A DNA stretch of 64,000 nt from Robiginitalea myxolifaciens (lineage in GTDB: Bacteria > Bacteroidota > Bacteroidia > Flavobacteriales > Flavobacteriaceae), in NCBI RefSeq assembly GCF_900115205.1, contig NZ_FOYQ01000001.1, forward strand, positions 62,001 through 126,000, written 5' to 3'. Shown piece after piece: positions 18,146-27,673 of this stretch; the stretch's first letter is position 1; each line of letters begins with the position of its first letter. The notes beneath the pieces are model-generated. The model did no database searches, was not told the origin of the DNA, and was given only the letters and a program-made list of their open reading frames with translations. The position numbers and the translations under genes were made by a program.

Positions 18146-19018
18146 ATGAAATCCCTGCTCACTTGCGGTTTACTGTTCGTTTCCTCTTTGGCTATCGGGC
18201 AACCGGATACCGACGTTTACATTGCTGAACTAACGCTTAGTTCCAAGGCCATTGTGGTGAAAAACCCTTTCAATGTCAGCAACAATCCGGGTTATGACAA
18301 CCAGCCTTCTTTCCGTTCGGATGGTGAAATCCTGATTTATGCTAAAACACGAAACGGACAAACGGACATCGCCGATTACGATCCGGAATCAGGGCATGGG
18401 AGCTGGCTTACCAATACCCCGGGAGGCAGTGAATATTCCCCTACGGAAATACCTGAAACAAATTCTGTTTCCGCCATCCGCCTGGACACTACCGGCCTGC
18501 AGCGGCTCTATCGCTATGAATTCAAGGACCGGGAAAAATCACAGGTGCTCTTCGACGACCTGAAAATCGGGTACCATCTCTGGTTTCGTCCAAATATCCT
18601 GGTGTGCACTGTGCTCACTGAAAACCGAATGGACCTGGTGGTAGCCTACCCGGAAGACCAAACTGCAAATACCTATCAGAAAAAAGTAGGGCGCAGCCTG
18701 CACCGTATACCCGGGCGGGACCTGATCAGCTATGTTTCCCTGGAAGATGGCAAACCCATCCTGAAATCCATGGACCCGATTTCGGGGAGCACAGCGATCA
18801 TTGCCCCCCTTCCGGAAGGGATACAGGATGTCTGCTGGCTTCCCAATGGCTTACTCCTATGCGGAGGCGACGGTATCCTGCAGCTTTGGGATCCCGAAAA
18901 ATCGGCATGGAACACTGCTGTTGAGTTGGGTAATGACTTCGGACAAATAAGTCGGATTGCCGTTAACAAGCAGGGAACGCTGATCGCCCTGGTCAATACC
19001 AAAACACAACGCAATTAA
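18146..19018 (+). CDS. Secreted TolB-like beta-propeller protein of unknown function
   Basis: 290 residues with a clean signal peptide (MKSLLTCGLLFVSSLAIGQ). The body has PD40/TolB-like repeats: NNPGYDNQPSFRSDGEILIYA followed by DIADYDPESG-type strands, and a later blade around WLPNGLLLCGGDGILQLWD. Such propellers bind partners in the periplasm; no enzyme motif is seen. It is five bases upstream of the TMEM175-like gene, suggesting one transcript. Confidence 0.75.
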   Translation: MKSLLTCGLLFVSSLAIGQPDTDVYIAELTLSSKAIVVKNPFNVSNNPGYDNQPSFRSDGEILIYAKTRNGQTDIADYDPESGHGSWLTNTPGGSEYSPTEIPETNSVSAIRLDTTGLQRLYRYEFKDREKSQVLFDDLKIGYHLWFRPNILVCTVLTENRMDLVVAYPEDQTANTYQKKVGRSLHRIPGRDLISYVSLEDGKPILKSMDPISGSTAIIAPLPEGIQDVCWLPNGLLLCGGDGILQLWDPEKSAWNTAVELGNDFGQISRIAVNKQGTLIALVNTKTQRN

Positions 19019-19023
19019 TCCCT

Positions 19024-19653
19024 ATGAAATTTCCTCACGACAGTAACCGAATTCAGGCATTCAGTGATGGGGTTTTCGCTTTTGCTGCGACCCTGATGGT
19101 CGTTAGCCTGGATTTCGAAGGGGGCTTCAAAACCCTGATGACCCAATGGACCGACTTGATCGCTTTTGGGGTTAGCTTCTTTGTCCTGGTGGCTTTTTGG
19201 GTGGTTCATTACAATTACTTCAGAAGATCGGGCTATGTAGATTACTGGATCATTACCTTCAATACCTTATTGCTCTTTGTAATCCTCTACTATGTCTTCC
19301 CCCTGAAATCTTTGGTGACTTCCTGGTTGGGCGCCGAACGAATTACAATGGCGGAACTGGCGAGCCTTTTTGAATTATACAGTATTGGCTTTGCACTTAT
19401 TTTCCTCTGTTACGCCCTGATGTACTTCCGTGCCTATCGGAAGGAAAAATCTATGGAATCGGCATTGGTGTTGTATTTTTATGCACGCCATTTTAGCATA
19501 TACATCGTGGTTGGTGTCCTTTCAGTAGCGCTTTCTGCCATGAATATCGGAGTTACTTTTGGGTTGCCAGGTTTTGTTTATGCATTACTGGGACCTTTGT
19601 GTTACTTCCATTCTGTCCTTTTCCGGCGACAGTTTGGGGAGTGGGAAACCTGA
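19024..19653 (+). CDS. TMEM175 family (DUF1211) potassium channel-like membrane protein
   Basis: The N-terminus carries the TMEM175 hallmark, RIQAFSDGVFAFAATLMVVSLD, with the FSD motif in the first membrane helix that lines the pore in this family. Six hydrophobic segments follow over 209 residues, the size of the bacterial one-repeat form, which works as a tetramer. Bacterial members conduct potassium with modest selectivity. Substrate here is inferred from family. Confidence 0.88.
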   Translation: MKFPHDSNRIQAFSDGVFAFAATLMVVSLDFEGGFKTLMTQWTDLIAFGVSFFVLVAFWVVHYNYFRRSGYVDYWIITFNTLLLFVILYYVFPLKSLVTSWLGAERITMAELASLFELYSIGFALIFLCYALMYFRAYRKEKSMESALVLYFYARHFSIYIVVGVLSVALSAMNIGVTFGLPGFVYALLGPLCYFHSVLFRRQFGEWET

Positions 19654-19703
19654 GCATGACCTGCCTCCCCTCATTATTGATAACTATAAAATAGCATGCA
19701 AAT

Positions 19704-21044
19704 ATGAAACTTAGATTGCTGTTCTTCCTCGCATTACTCGGATTATCGGGGACCGTATTTTCGCAAACCGATTCCCGTATTTACGACATAATCGATGCTG
19801 TCTCTGAAAGCCGTATCGGAGCCGATGTAGCTACCCTGGCCGGATTCGGGACGCGACATACCCTCAGTGATACCGTCTCACAGACCCGAGGAATCGGGGC
19901 TGCCCGTCGCTGGATCAAGGCCGAGTTCGATAAAATCTCCGCCGATTGCGGGGGTTGCCTCGAGGTCTTTTATCAGCGAAATCTGGTGAAAGAAGGGGAA
20001 GGATCCCGAATTATCCGCGATGTCTGGGTCGTTAATGTTGTGGCTATCCTAAGAGGAACGGAAACTCCGGATAACTACATCATGATGAGCGGAGATATCG
20101 ATTCAAGGGTAAGTGATCCTGTCGATTTCACCTCTGATTCTCCTGGAGCCAATGACAATGCCAGCGGAATGGCAGGCACTATTGAAGCCGCACGGGTGCT
20201 CTCCAAGTACCAGTTTAAGTCCAGTGTGGTCTTTGCAGGGCTCTCAGGCGAAGAGCAGGGCTTGTTTGGAGGAAGGGGCCTGGCTGCCTATGCCAAAGAA
20301 CAAGGCTGGAACCTGATTGGAATACTGAACAATGACATGATCGGAAATATCCGGGGCCTCGATGGTGTTATTAGCAACCGCGATTTCCGAATTTTCTCTG
20401 AACCCGTTCCTCCGACTGAGACGGATAGGCAAAGACGCGGGCGTCGATTTTATGGAGGGGAAGTGGATGGAATCTCTAGGCAACTTGCCCGATACATCCA
20501 CAAAACTACGCAGACGTATATGCCTGAGATGAACCCGATGATGATTTATCGTCTGGATCGCTTCGGACGCGGCGGCCACCACCGGCCGTTTAACGATCTG
20601 GGATTTGCCGGGGTCCGTATCATGGAAGCTCACGAAAATTATACCCAGCAACATCAGGACATTCGCGTCGAAGATGGAATCGCCTATGGCGATGTGTTGG
20701 AACATGTAAACTTTCCGTATGCAGCCAAACTCACCGCGGTAAATGCTATTGCCCTCGCCTCCCTGGCCTGGGCCCCTCCAGCACCGACTAATGTAGAAAT
20801 CGGTGGAATCGTGGAGCCTTCAGCCAAACTGCGTTGGGAAGCTTCGCCGGGTGCTGTGGGCTACAAAGTATATTGGCGGGATACCACCTCCCCGACCTGG
20901 GATCATTTCAGGATGGTTGGGAATGTCACCGAAACGACGCTAGAAGGGATCGTTATTGATAACTTTTTCTTTGGAGTAGCTGCGATTGGACCCGATGGTC
21001 ATGAAAGCCCTGTTGTCTTTCCCGGAGGTGTATTTCGGGATTAA
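19704..21044 (+). CDS. Secreted M28 family zinc peptidase with C-terminal Fn3-like domain
   Basis: Signal peptide (MKLRLLFFLALLGLSGTVFSQ) followed by an M28 aminopeptidase domain. Visible zinc-site pieces are SGDIDSR (position normally H-x-D, here D-I-D), GANDNASG, the catalytic GLSGEEQGL and LNNDMIGN, with a late histidine near AHENYTQQH. From about residue 350 a fibronectin type III-like module (APTNVEIGG...KLRWEASPGAVGYKVYWR) ends the protein. The first ligand position reads Asp rather than the usual His, which is worth checking before assuming activity. Confidence 0.88.
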   Translation: MKLRLLFFLALLGLSGTVFSQTDSRIYDIIDAVSESRIGADVATLAGFGTRHTLSDTVSQTRGIGAARRWIKAEFDKISADCGGCLEVFYQRNLVKEGEGSRIIRDVWVVNVVAILRGTETPDNYIMMSGDIDSRVSDPVDFTSDSPGANDNASGMAGTIEAARVLSKYQFKSSVVFAGLSGEEQGLFGGRGLAAYAKEQGWNLIGILNNDMIGNIRGLDGVISNRDFRIFSEPVPPTETDRQRRGRRFYGGEVDGISRQLARYIHKTTQTYMPEMNPMMIYRLDRFGRGGHHRPFNDLGFAGVRIMEAHENYTQQHQDIRVEDGIAYGDVLEHVNFPYAAKLTAVNAIALASLAWAPPAPTNVEIGGIVEPSAKLRWEASPGAVGYKVYWRDTTSPTWDHFRMVGNVTETTLEGIVIDNFFFGVAAIGPDGHESPVVFPGGVFRD

Positions 21045-21100
21045 AGGGGGGATAAGTCCACATTAAATCGCTCATGAATCTGAAACTACCCGTGCCTACT

Positions 21101-22465
21101 ATGAAAACTAAAACCCTATCCCTGTTCGCCCTTAGAAATACTGTTTTCATGGCATCGGGACTGGCATTGCTACTGATCACTTCCTGCGGGGAAAGCAAGG
21201 AAGCTGAAACCAGCATGTATGATCCTGCCACCATGCATTTTCCGGATGTGGAAGGATTGTTCAATTACTTCCACCAACTTAACGCCAGTCGTCAGTTTGA
21301 AGCGCTTGGGGATACGCTCTCCGCAGCAAACAAAGATTTGCGCTCATCCGTACTTTCCATTCAGGCTGCCTATGGGTATTGGGAAGCAGGTATGGATCAG
21401 CAGGCTGCAGAGCAGTTGCACCTGGCCATTGACCAGGGTATGTCTGACCCTAACGTTCTCGATAAATTTGTACGCCCTGGACGCGTTCCAGAGGGCGGGG
21501 TTTGGGAGAGTCTTCAAAGCCGCCTGGACTCTATTCAGGAATTATTGGGCAACATTGAGCACTTTGAGTTCCGCACGGAAGCCATGGATGCCTTCTGGCC
21601 CCATTTCAACAAAGCTGTAGCCGATACAACCCAGGCCCGGTTGGCCTTGAAATCCTTCATTGCTGAAGGGCCTCAGGAACTCCGGGATTACTATGTTATT
21701 CGCTACGGTAGTATTGATAATATGTTCGGACAAATGATCAACGGAGCCCCGGATTACTACCAATATCTGGAAGGCCAGTTCCAGGCCGACAGCCTCGCTC
21801 CCATTCGCGGTGAAATCCTGGAAGCTATGTCCCGATTAAAGGAGTATTATCCCAATGCCGTCTTTCCTAAAGTCTTTGTGGTTCCCGGTATCCTGAACTC
21901 AGGAGGAACGGCAACTGAAATGGGAATGTTCCTGGGTGGGGACATGTACGGGAAGTCCGCGGAGATGCCAGTGGAATCTCTGAACGACTGGCAGCGGGAG
22001 TCTATTATGGACTTTACCTCCCTGCCCCAGCTTACCATCCATGAACTCATGCATTTTCAACAGCACTACCGGGATCGGGACAACCAGGAGACCTTGCTCT
22101 CGGCGGCAATCCAGGAAGGTGTCTGTGATTTTCTGGCAGAGCTTTGCCTGGGATCGTCCCATGAAAATGAGAACCTGACTTTTATGGCCGATCCTGACAA
22201 CAGCGCCTGGATTTTTGGAGAATTCAAAGAAGAAATGATGGGCGATGACAATAGCAAGTGGCTCTACAACGGCGGTAGTATCGAAGATCGCCCTGCAGAT
22301 TTAGGGTATACCCTGGGATACCTCATTACGAAATCCTATTTCGAACAACAGGAGAATAAACAAGATGCCGTCAATGAACTGCTGACCACGGATGATTTCC
22401 GAAAAATTGTGGCAGGCAGTTCCTATGCCGAGGTATTGGGGATGGATGAAGACATACTCCCCTAG
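21101..22465 (+). CDS. Lipoprotein with HExxH zinc-protease motif, family unknown
   Basis: About 454 residues. An in-frame ATG at 21074 adds nine residues, but MKTKTLSLF at 21101 gives a better signal, ending in lipobox ITSC. The C-terminal half has LTIHELMHFQQHY, an HELMH zinc motif, and a downstream EGVCDFLAEL that could provide the glutamate ligand; this resembles predicted Zn proteases of the DUF2268 kind. The N-terminal half is helical and TPR-like. It lies between M28 and M1 peptidase genes, so a role in extracellular peptide use is plausible. Confidence 0.75.
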   Translation: MKTKTLSLFALRNTVFMASGLALLLITSCGESKEAETSMYDPATMHFPDVEGLFNYFHQLNASRQFEALGDTLSAANKDLRSSVLSIQAAYGYWEAGMDQQAAEQLHLAIDQGMSDPNVLDKFVRPGRVPEGGVWESLQSRLDSIQELLGNIEHFEFRTEAMDAFWPHFNKAVADTTQARLALKSFIAEGPQELRDYYVIRYGSIDNMFGQMINGAPDYYQYLEGQFQADSLAPIRGEILEAMSRLKEYYPNAVFPKVFVVPGILNSGGTATEMGMFLGGDMYGKSAEMPVESLNDWQRESIMDFTSLPQLTIHELMHFQQHYRDRDNQETLLSAAIQEGVCDFLAELCLGSSHENENLTFMADPDNSAWIFGEFKEEMMGDDNSKWLYNGGSIEDRPADLGYTLGYLITKSYFEQQENKQDAVNELLTTDDFRKIVAGSSYAEVLGMDEDILP

Positions 22466-22545
22466 TTACAGCATTCAATCGAGATGGCAGGATAATTGTT
22501 ATGCATTATTGCCATCATTAATAATCCGGTCTTAAGTTCCTTACT

Positions 22546-24177
22546 ATGAATATTAAAAGCTACTCCTTCCTCCTGGTATTTTGCCTGCCATTCAGCCTTT
22601 TAGGGCAAGAGGAAAATCAGTTTACCCGTCAGGACAGCCTGCGGGGAAGTATCACCCCGGAGCGCGCCTGGTGGGATCTAACCTATTACGATTTAGATGT
22701 TTCCATAAGTCCCGATGAGCGATTTATCGAAGGAACCAACACGGTACATTATACCGCTACTGCCCCGGGCGAGGTACTGCAAATTGATTTACAACCTCCC
22801 ATGCAATTGTCTGGGGCTACACAAGATGGGAAATCCCTGGACATTCGTAAGGAAGGCAATGCGCATTTTATAAGCCTGAAGAAGAAGCAAAAGGCGGGAG
22901 AAAAGGCAAAGATTACCCTGGAATTTTCGGGCAATCCAAAGGTAGCCGTCAATGCCCCCTGGGATGGCGGCTTTTCCTGGAAGCAGGACGGAGCAGGCAA
23001 TCCCTTTATCGCAACTTCCTGCCAAGGACTGGGAGCCAGTGTCTGGTGGCCCAATAAGGACCATATGTATGACGAACCCGATAGTATGGCTATTAGCCTT
23101 ACGGTACCCGAACCCCTGGTTGGGGTAGCCAATGGAAGGCTTATTTCGAAACAGGTCAACGGGGGCATGGAAACCTATAACTGGAAAGTGGTCAATCCGA
23201 TAAACAATTACGGCGTTAATGCCAATGTGGCGAATTATGTGAATTTCAAAGACACCTACCAGGGAGAAAATGGGCAGTTAGACCTGGATTACTATGTCTT
23301 GCCTGAAAACCTGGACAAGGCCCGGGAACAGTTCAAGCAAGTGCCATTAATGCTCGATGCTTTTGAACACTGGTTTGGCCCCTACCCTTTTTATGAGGAC
23401 AGTTTTAAACTGGTGGAGGTTCCCTACCTGGGTATGGAACACCAGAGCTCCGTTACCTATGGCAATGGCTACCAGAATGGTTATCGGGGATACGATCTCT
23501 CAGGCAGCGGCTGGGGATTAAAATTTGATTTTATCATTATCCACGAGGCAGGCCACGAATGGTTTGCCAACAATATTACCTACAAAGATGCGGCCGATAT
23601 GTGGATCCATGAAGGTTTTACCGCCTACAGTGAAAATCTCTACCTGGATTACCACTTCGGGTCAGAAGCCGCCGCGGCCTATGTAATCGGCACCCGGGCC
23701 AACATTCAAAACGACAAACCCATCATTGGCCAATACGATGTCAATCAGGAAGGTTCCGGCGACATGTACTACAAGGGTGCCAATATGTTGCACACCTTAA
23801 GGCAACTGATCGAAGACGACGATTTGTGGCGATCCATTCTCAGGGGTCTGAATGAGGAGTTTTACCACAAGACAGTAACCACCGCACAGATTGAGAATTA
23901 CATCAGTAAAGCTTCCGGGAAGGACCTCAGCGCTTTTTTTAATCAGTACTTGCGGACCACGTCAATTCCAGTTCTGGAGTATCAACAGGAAGGGGATGAA
24001 TTAAAATTCCGCTACACCGGGGTGGTCGAAGACTTTGACATGCCCGTTCGGATATTCGCGGATGGCACCGAAAAATGGATCTTTCCCGATTCACAGTGGA
24101 AGCGCGAAAAGCTGCCGGGAACGGCTGTGCAATTCGATCCGAACTTTTATGTGGACTACCGGGAAGCCGGGAAATAA
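22546..24177 (+). CDS. M1 family metallopeptidase, secreted
   Basis: Aminopeptidase N-like enzyme. A signal peptide (LVFCLPFSLLGQ) precedes a beta-sandwich domain and the catalytic domain. The zinc set is exact: H333-E-x-x-H337 in HEAGHEWF, and E356 in WIHEGFTAYSENLY, with the family spacing of 18 residues. The substrate-binding GxMEN equivalent reads GMEHQ. The 543-residue length lacks the helical C-terminal domain of the full-size aminopeptidases, as in other short M1 enzymes. Confidence 0.93.
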   Translation: MNIKSYSFLLVFCLPFSLLGQEENQFTRQDSLRGSITPERAWWDLTYYDLDVSISPDERFIEGTNTVHYTATAPGEVLQIDLQPPMQLSGATQDGKSLDIRKEGNAHFISLKKKQKAGEKAKITLEFSGNPKVAVNAPWDGGFSWKQDGAGNPFIATSCQGLGASVWWPNKDHMYDEPDSMAISLTVPEPLVGVANGRLISKQVNGGMETYNWKVVNPINNYGVNANVANYVNFKDTYQGENGQLDLDYYVLPENLDKAREQFKQVPLMLDAFEHWFGPYPFYEDSFKLVEVPYLGMEHQSSVTYGNGYQNGYRGYDLSGSGWGLKFDFIIIHEAGHEWFANNITYKDAADMWIHEGFTAYSENLYLDYHFGSEAAAAYVIGTRANIQNDKPIIGQYDVNQEGSGDMYYKGANMLHTLRQLIEDDDLWRSILRGLNEEFYHKTVTTAQIENYISKASGKDLSAFFNQYLRTTSIPVLEYQQEGDELKFRYTGVVEDFDMPVRIFADGTEKWIFPDSQWKREKLPGTAVQFDPNFYVDYREAGK

Positions 24178-24187
24178 AACACTTCTT

Positions 24188-27100
24188 CTACATAAACTGT
24201 AAGCCGACCAGCGCCATGATATCGGAATCTCCGGCACCACTGCGTGAATAGGTCAGGAATATGGGTTGTTTTCCGCTTTGTGGCGCATCGAGGCGCAGCA
24301 TCATTCCGCCACCTTGCCCAACAGTTGGGGGGATAAAGGTACCCTGTCCGATAACTTCTCCTTCAGCGCTTCCTTTTCGCAATTGAAAATCCGCTCCTAC
24401 AGCAGGAGGGGATTGCCAACCTATTTGAAGCATGAGGTTCTGGACTCCTGACATATCCCAGTTACCCAGGTTCAGGTAACCGTTATCTGCATTGATCAAT
24501 GCCAGATCCATACCTCCGAAACGCATGTGCTGGAAACCTTCCATCTCCATTTCGGCATTGATCCCTACCCTGCTCGGAGATAATACGATTCGCTCTCCTC
24601 CAGTCAAAGGTCGAATCCCATTCTGTCCGGCATCCGTGTAGGTAGCCGTGAGAATCAGGGTTTTACCCGCCTCAGACGGGCCGGGAACTACTTTGCCTAA
24701 GGCTGGCAGGGAGGAAGGACGAGGACTTTCATCGGTAAGGCTCACAATCCAGCTCGCAATCTGCCGGGAATCGTCCGGGCTGAGATCCGGGTGGGCAGGC
24801 ATTGCAACAGCACCCCACACTCCGGAGCCTCCGGAAATAATCTTTTCCTGCAGGTATTTGATCCTTGAATTCATAGAACCCTCCTGGTATTTCGCTGCAA
24901 TATCATAATAGGTTGGGCCGATAGATGCCTCAGCCTCTTTATGACAGGTCTTACAATCCAGCGCCTGGGCAATCGCCTTCCCACTAATCTCAGCACTGGC
25001 TTCCTGATGTCCGAAATCCTGGGAACTTTCATCCATCCCCTCACGATAATCCACAGAGATAAAAAGTGCTTCGTCGTCTAAAGGCATCGCCTTCCCTTCG
25101 TCCATAACGGAAACCTCATAAGATATGGGTTGCCCTGGCAAGTAGAAGGAGGTATTCCCCCCGCCGAGGGTAATTTTAACTTCAGGTCGCGAATTCCCTA
25201 CATAGATGGTTTCACTGCGAGCCTCAGAAATCAGGCCTTCACTATCCATAGCACGGGCAATGAGTTCGTACTCCCCTACCTCAGCAATCTCGTGCACGAG
25301 CTCGGGAGAATCGGTAACCAGACTATCTCCGTTACTTAACGTCCAGATATAGCGCATAGCATCTGCTTCCGGATCGGAGGCATTCAAGGTCGCGTTGAGC
25401 GATAGGGGTGCAAGACCAGAATTGATTTCGACTTCCAGCCCCTCTGGCATGGGCGGACGGTTTCCACCTACATAATCGATGTATCCCAGGCCACTGTCCT
25501 CGTTCTGACTAAACCAACCCGAACCGTATTCCAGGAGGTAAACTCGGCCCGTTGGGCCTACTTCTATATCAATGAGATTTCTCAGCTCGATATCGGCTGC
25601 AAAAGGTTCCAACTTATTAAACGTACCATCCTCGAAAAGGTGTACCGCCTTCATCCAGCCCCGCATCCAGTCGTAGACAATAACTTTCCCATCGTAATAT
25701 TCCGGTAAGGCACCTTCTCCATTGTAGAGGTCGGTATAATACGCCGGTCCGGCCATAGCGTTACGACTGCCCGACCCCACCTGCGGGAATTCGGCACTTT
25801 CACCATAGTGATAATATACCATTGCAGGTTGCGCAGGCGGAAGTTCCTGCAGCCCGGTATTATTTCGGGAATTATTGATCGGTTTTTCAGGGTCAAAGGA
25901 TTCCCCACTCTCCCCGGTTTCGTAGTTATAGGCCCTATAAGGTTTATTGTTGGCAATGAATAGCGGCCAGCCATAATTCCCTGCCTCCCGGGCCTGGTTC
26001 ATTTCATCGTAACCCCTGGGGCCTCGCGTTTGAAGGCTATCTCCAGAAGCATCCGGACCTACATCCCCCCAATAGACATAACCATTTTTGGGATCTACGG
26101 AAATCCGATAGGGATTGCGGTGACCCATGGTATAAATTTCCGGACGGGTATTTGCCGTTCCTTCGGGAAATAGATTGCCCTTAGGGATGTCGTAACTGCC
26201 ATCCTCATTGACGCGGATCCTGAGGATTTTTCCGCGTAAATCATTGGTGTTTCCGGAAGACCGACGGGCATCGAATTGCTCGCTTCCCGGGATATCGTTC
26301 AAAGGTGCAAAACCGTTATTTACATATTTTACGTCGGCCTGATTAAAGGGGGTGGAATTGTCACCCGTGGAAAGATAGAGCAGGCCGTCTCCACCAAAGG
26401 CGATTGAGCCCCCGGTATGGCAACAAATCTCACGATCACTTCCGACCTCCAGGATAATTTGTTCACTGTCGAGGTCAAAATTCCCATCTTGATACTTGAA
26501 TCTGGAAAGACGATTTACTTCTGCCTCCCCTGTGGGAGCATAGTAGGCGTAAATCCAATGATTTCGGGCGTAGTCGGGATCTTTTTGCAAGCCCATTAAA
26601 CCCTCTTCAGCATTGACCCCAGGAGTGTTTAGTGTTTTGTGATAAACATCCAGGAGTGCAACTTCCTTTAATTCGCCGGTGGCCTGCTCGTAAAGCATAA
26701 TCTCCCCGCGACGCTGAGCGATCAGAATATCTTCATTGGGCAAAATGGCCATTTCTGTGGGTTCAAAAAACTCCCCTCTGGAGAGGGTTACTTTCGAGAA
26801 ACGATTCGCATCTGGAGGAATTTCAGAATGGGCAGCATCGTAATCCAGAACTAAATTCTCTCCGATGGCGTATTGAATTCCTCCCAGTAGGTGCTTGAGG
26901 AAATCGTCTTCGGAAAAACTCTCCTCGGTATGACCCAGCGCGGTGTAAAAGACGCGCCCTCCATCGAACTCGTGGTACCAGGCCATTGGGTGGAAATCCC
27001 CGTTTTCACCTCCTTCATAGGTCGATTCGTCAACAGTGATCAAAACATTGAGATCCGGGTTGATATTATAGAAATTATACATCTCATCGGATCGGTTCCA

Positions 27101-27589
27101 TGTGGCATTCTCAAAATGGGCGGTCGACGGATGGTCGAAATCTTCTATGGTAAAGTCGGCGGTCTTGATTCCCGGAGGGTGGCTTTGGAAATAAGCGCCC
27201 ACCAACCGGCCATACCAGCCCCAATCGTATTCGGTATCTGTAGCGGCATGAACCCCGACAAAACCTCCTCCAGATTGAATGTAGCGTTCAAAGGCCGCTT
27301 CTTCCACTGCGTTGAGGATATCGCCAGTAGTGCTCAAAAAGACAATGGCACTGTATTGCTCCAGGTTCTCATCGGTAAACACACCGGCGTCCTCAGAGGC
27401 ATCCACACTGAACCCATTGGCAGATCCCAGCTCGCGTATCGCCTCGATCCCTGTTGGAATGGACGCATGCCTGAAGCCCATGGTCTTGCTGAATATCAAA
27501 ATTTTAGGGTCGCCTTCGCGTTTCTTGTCACAGGAAGTTAATGGAAGGATAAGGAGGAATAAGGCCATAAGGCCCAGGATCTTCTTCAT
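24188..27589 (-). CDS. Lipoprotein fusion: ThuA, sugar dehydrogenase propeller, PKD, cytochrome c, CBM6-like
   Basis: An 1133-residue exported protein with lipobox PLTSC. Order of parts: ThuA-like glutamine-amidotransferase fold at about 25-245 (LIFSKTMGFRHASIPTGIEA); six-bladed glucose/sorbosone (PQQ-type) dehydrogenase propeller at about 260-690 (GLMGLQKDPDY, YLSTGDNS, MGHRNPYRI); PKD domain at about 720-800; c-type haem site CKTCH near 870-960; a C-terminal region resembling a CBM6 module. The haem next to a dehydrogenase suggests electrons are passed to the respiratory chain. Common in Bacteroidota that use sugars; the substrate is unknown. Confidence 0.9.
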   Translation of the reverse strand: MKKILGLMALFLLILPLTSCDKKREGDPKILIFSKTMGFRHASIPTGIEAIRELGSANGFSVDASEDAGVFTDENLEQYSAIVFLSTTGDILNAVEEAAFERYIQSGGGFVGVHAATDTEYDWGWYGRLVGAYFQSHPPGIKTADFTIEDFDHPSTAHFENATWNRSDEMYNFYNINPDLNVLITVDESTYEGGENGDFHPMAWYHEFDGGRVFYTALGHTEESFSEDDFLKHLLGGIQYAIGENLVLDYDAAHSEIPPDANRFSKVTLSRGEFFEPTEMAILPNEDILIAQRRGEIMLYEQATGELKEVALLDVYHKTLNTPGVNAEEGLMGLQKDPDYARNHWIYAYYAPTGEAEVNRLSRFKYQDGNFDLDSEQIILEVGSDREICCHTGGSIAFGGDGLLYLSTGDNSTPFNQADVKYVNNGFAPLNDIPGSEQFDARRSSGNTNDLRGKILRIRVNEDGSYDIPKGNLFPEGTANTRPEIYTMGHRNPYRISVDPKNGYVYWGDVGPDASGDSLQTRGPRGYDEMNQAREAGNYGWPLFIANNKPYRAYNYETGESGESFDPEKPINNSRNNTGLQELPPAQPAMVYYHYGESAEFPQVGSGSRNAMAGPAYYTDLYNGEGALPEYYDGKVIVYDWMRGWMKAVHLFEDGTFNKLEPFAADIELRNLIDIEVGPTGRVYLLEYGSGWFSQNEDSGLGYIDYVGGNRPPMPEGLEVEINSGLAPLSLNATLNASDPEADAMRYIWTLSNGDSLVTDSPELVHEIAEVGEYELIARAMDSEGLISEARSETIYVGNSRPEVKITLGGGNTSFYLPGQPISYEVSVMDEGKAMPLDDEALFISVDYREGMDESSQDFGHQEASAEISGKAIAQALDCKTCHKEAEASIGPTYYDIAAKYQEGSMNSRIKYLQEKIISGGSGVWGAVAMPAHPDLSPDDSRQIASWIVSLTDESPRPSSLPALGKVVPGPSEAGKTLILTATYTDAGQNGIRPLTGGERIVLSPSRVGINAEMEMEGFQHMRFGGMDLALINADNGYLNLGNWDMSGVQNLMLQIGWQSPPAVGADFQLRKGSAEGEVIGQGTFIPPTVGQGGGMMLRLDAPQSGKQPIFLTYSRSGAGDSDIMALVGLQFM

Positions 27590-27673
27590 TGTAGAAAGTT
27601 TGGATTATTTCGATTGAAGTTTCTAAGGTACGCATTTCAAACCGCTTAGCTTAAAGAATGCTTATCTTTAAAC

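Noticed and set aside
26891-27541. 216-codon frame opposite the ThuA domain
   Set aside because: Antisense to a conserved domain and has no motifs of its own.
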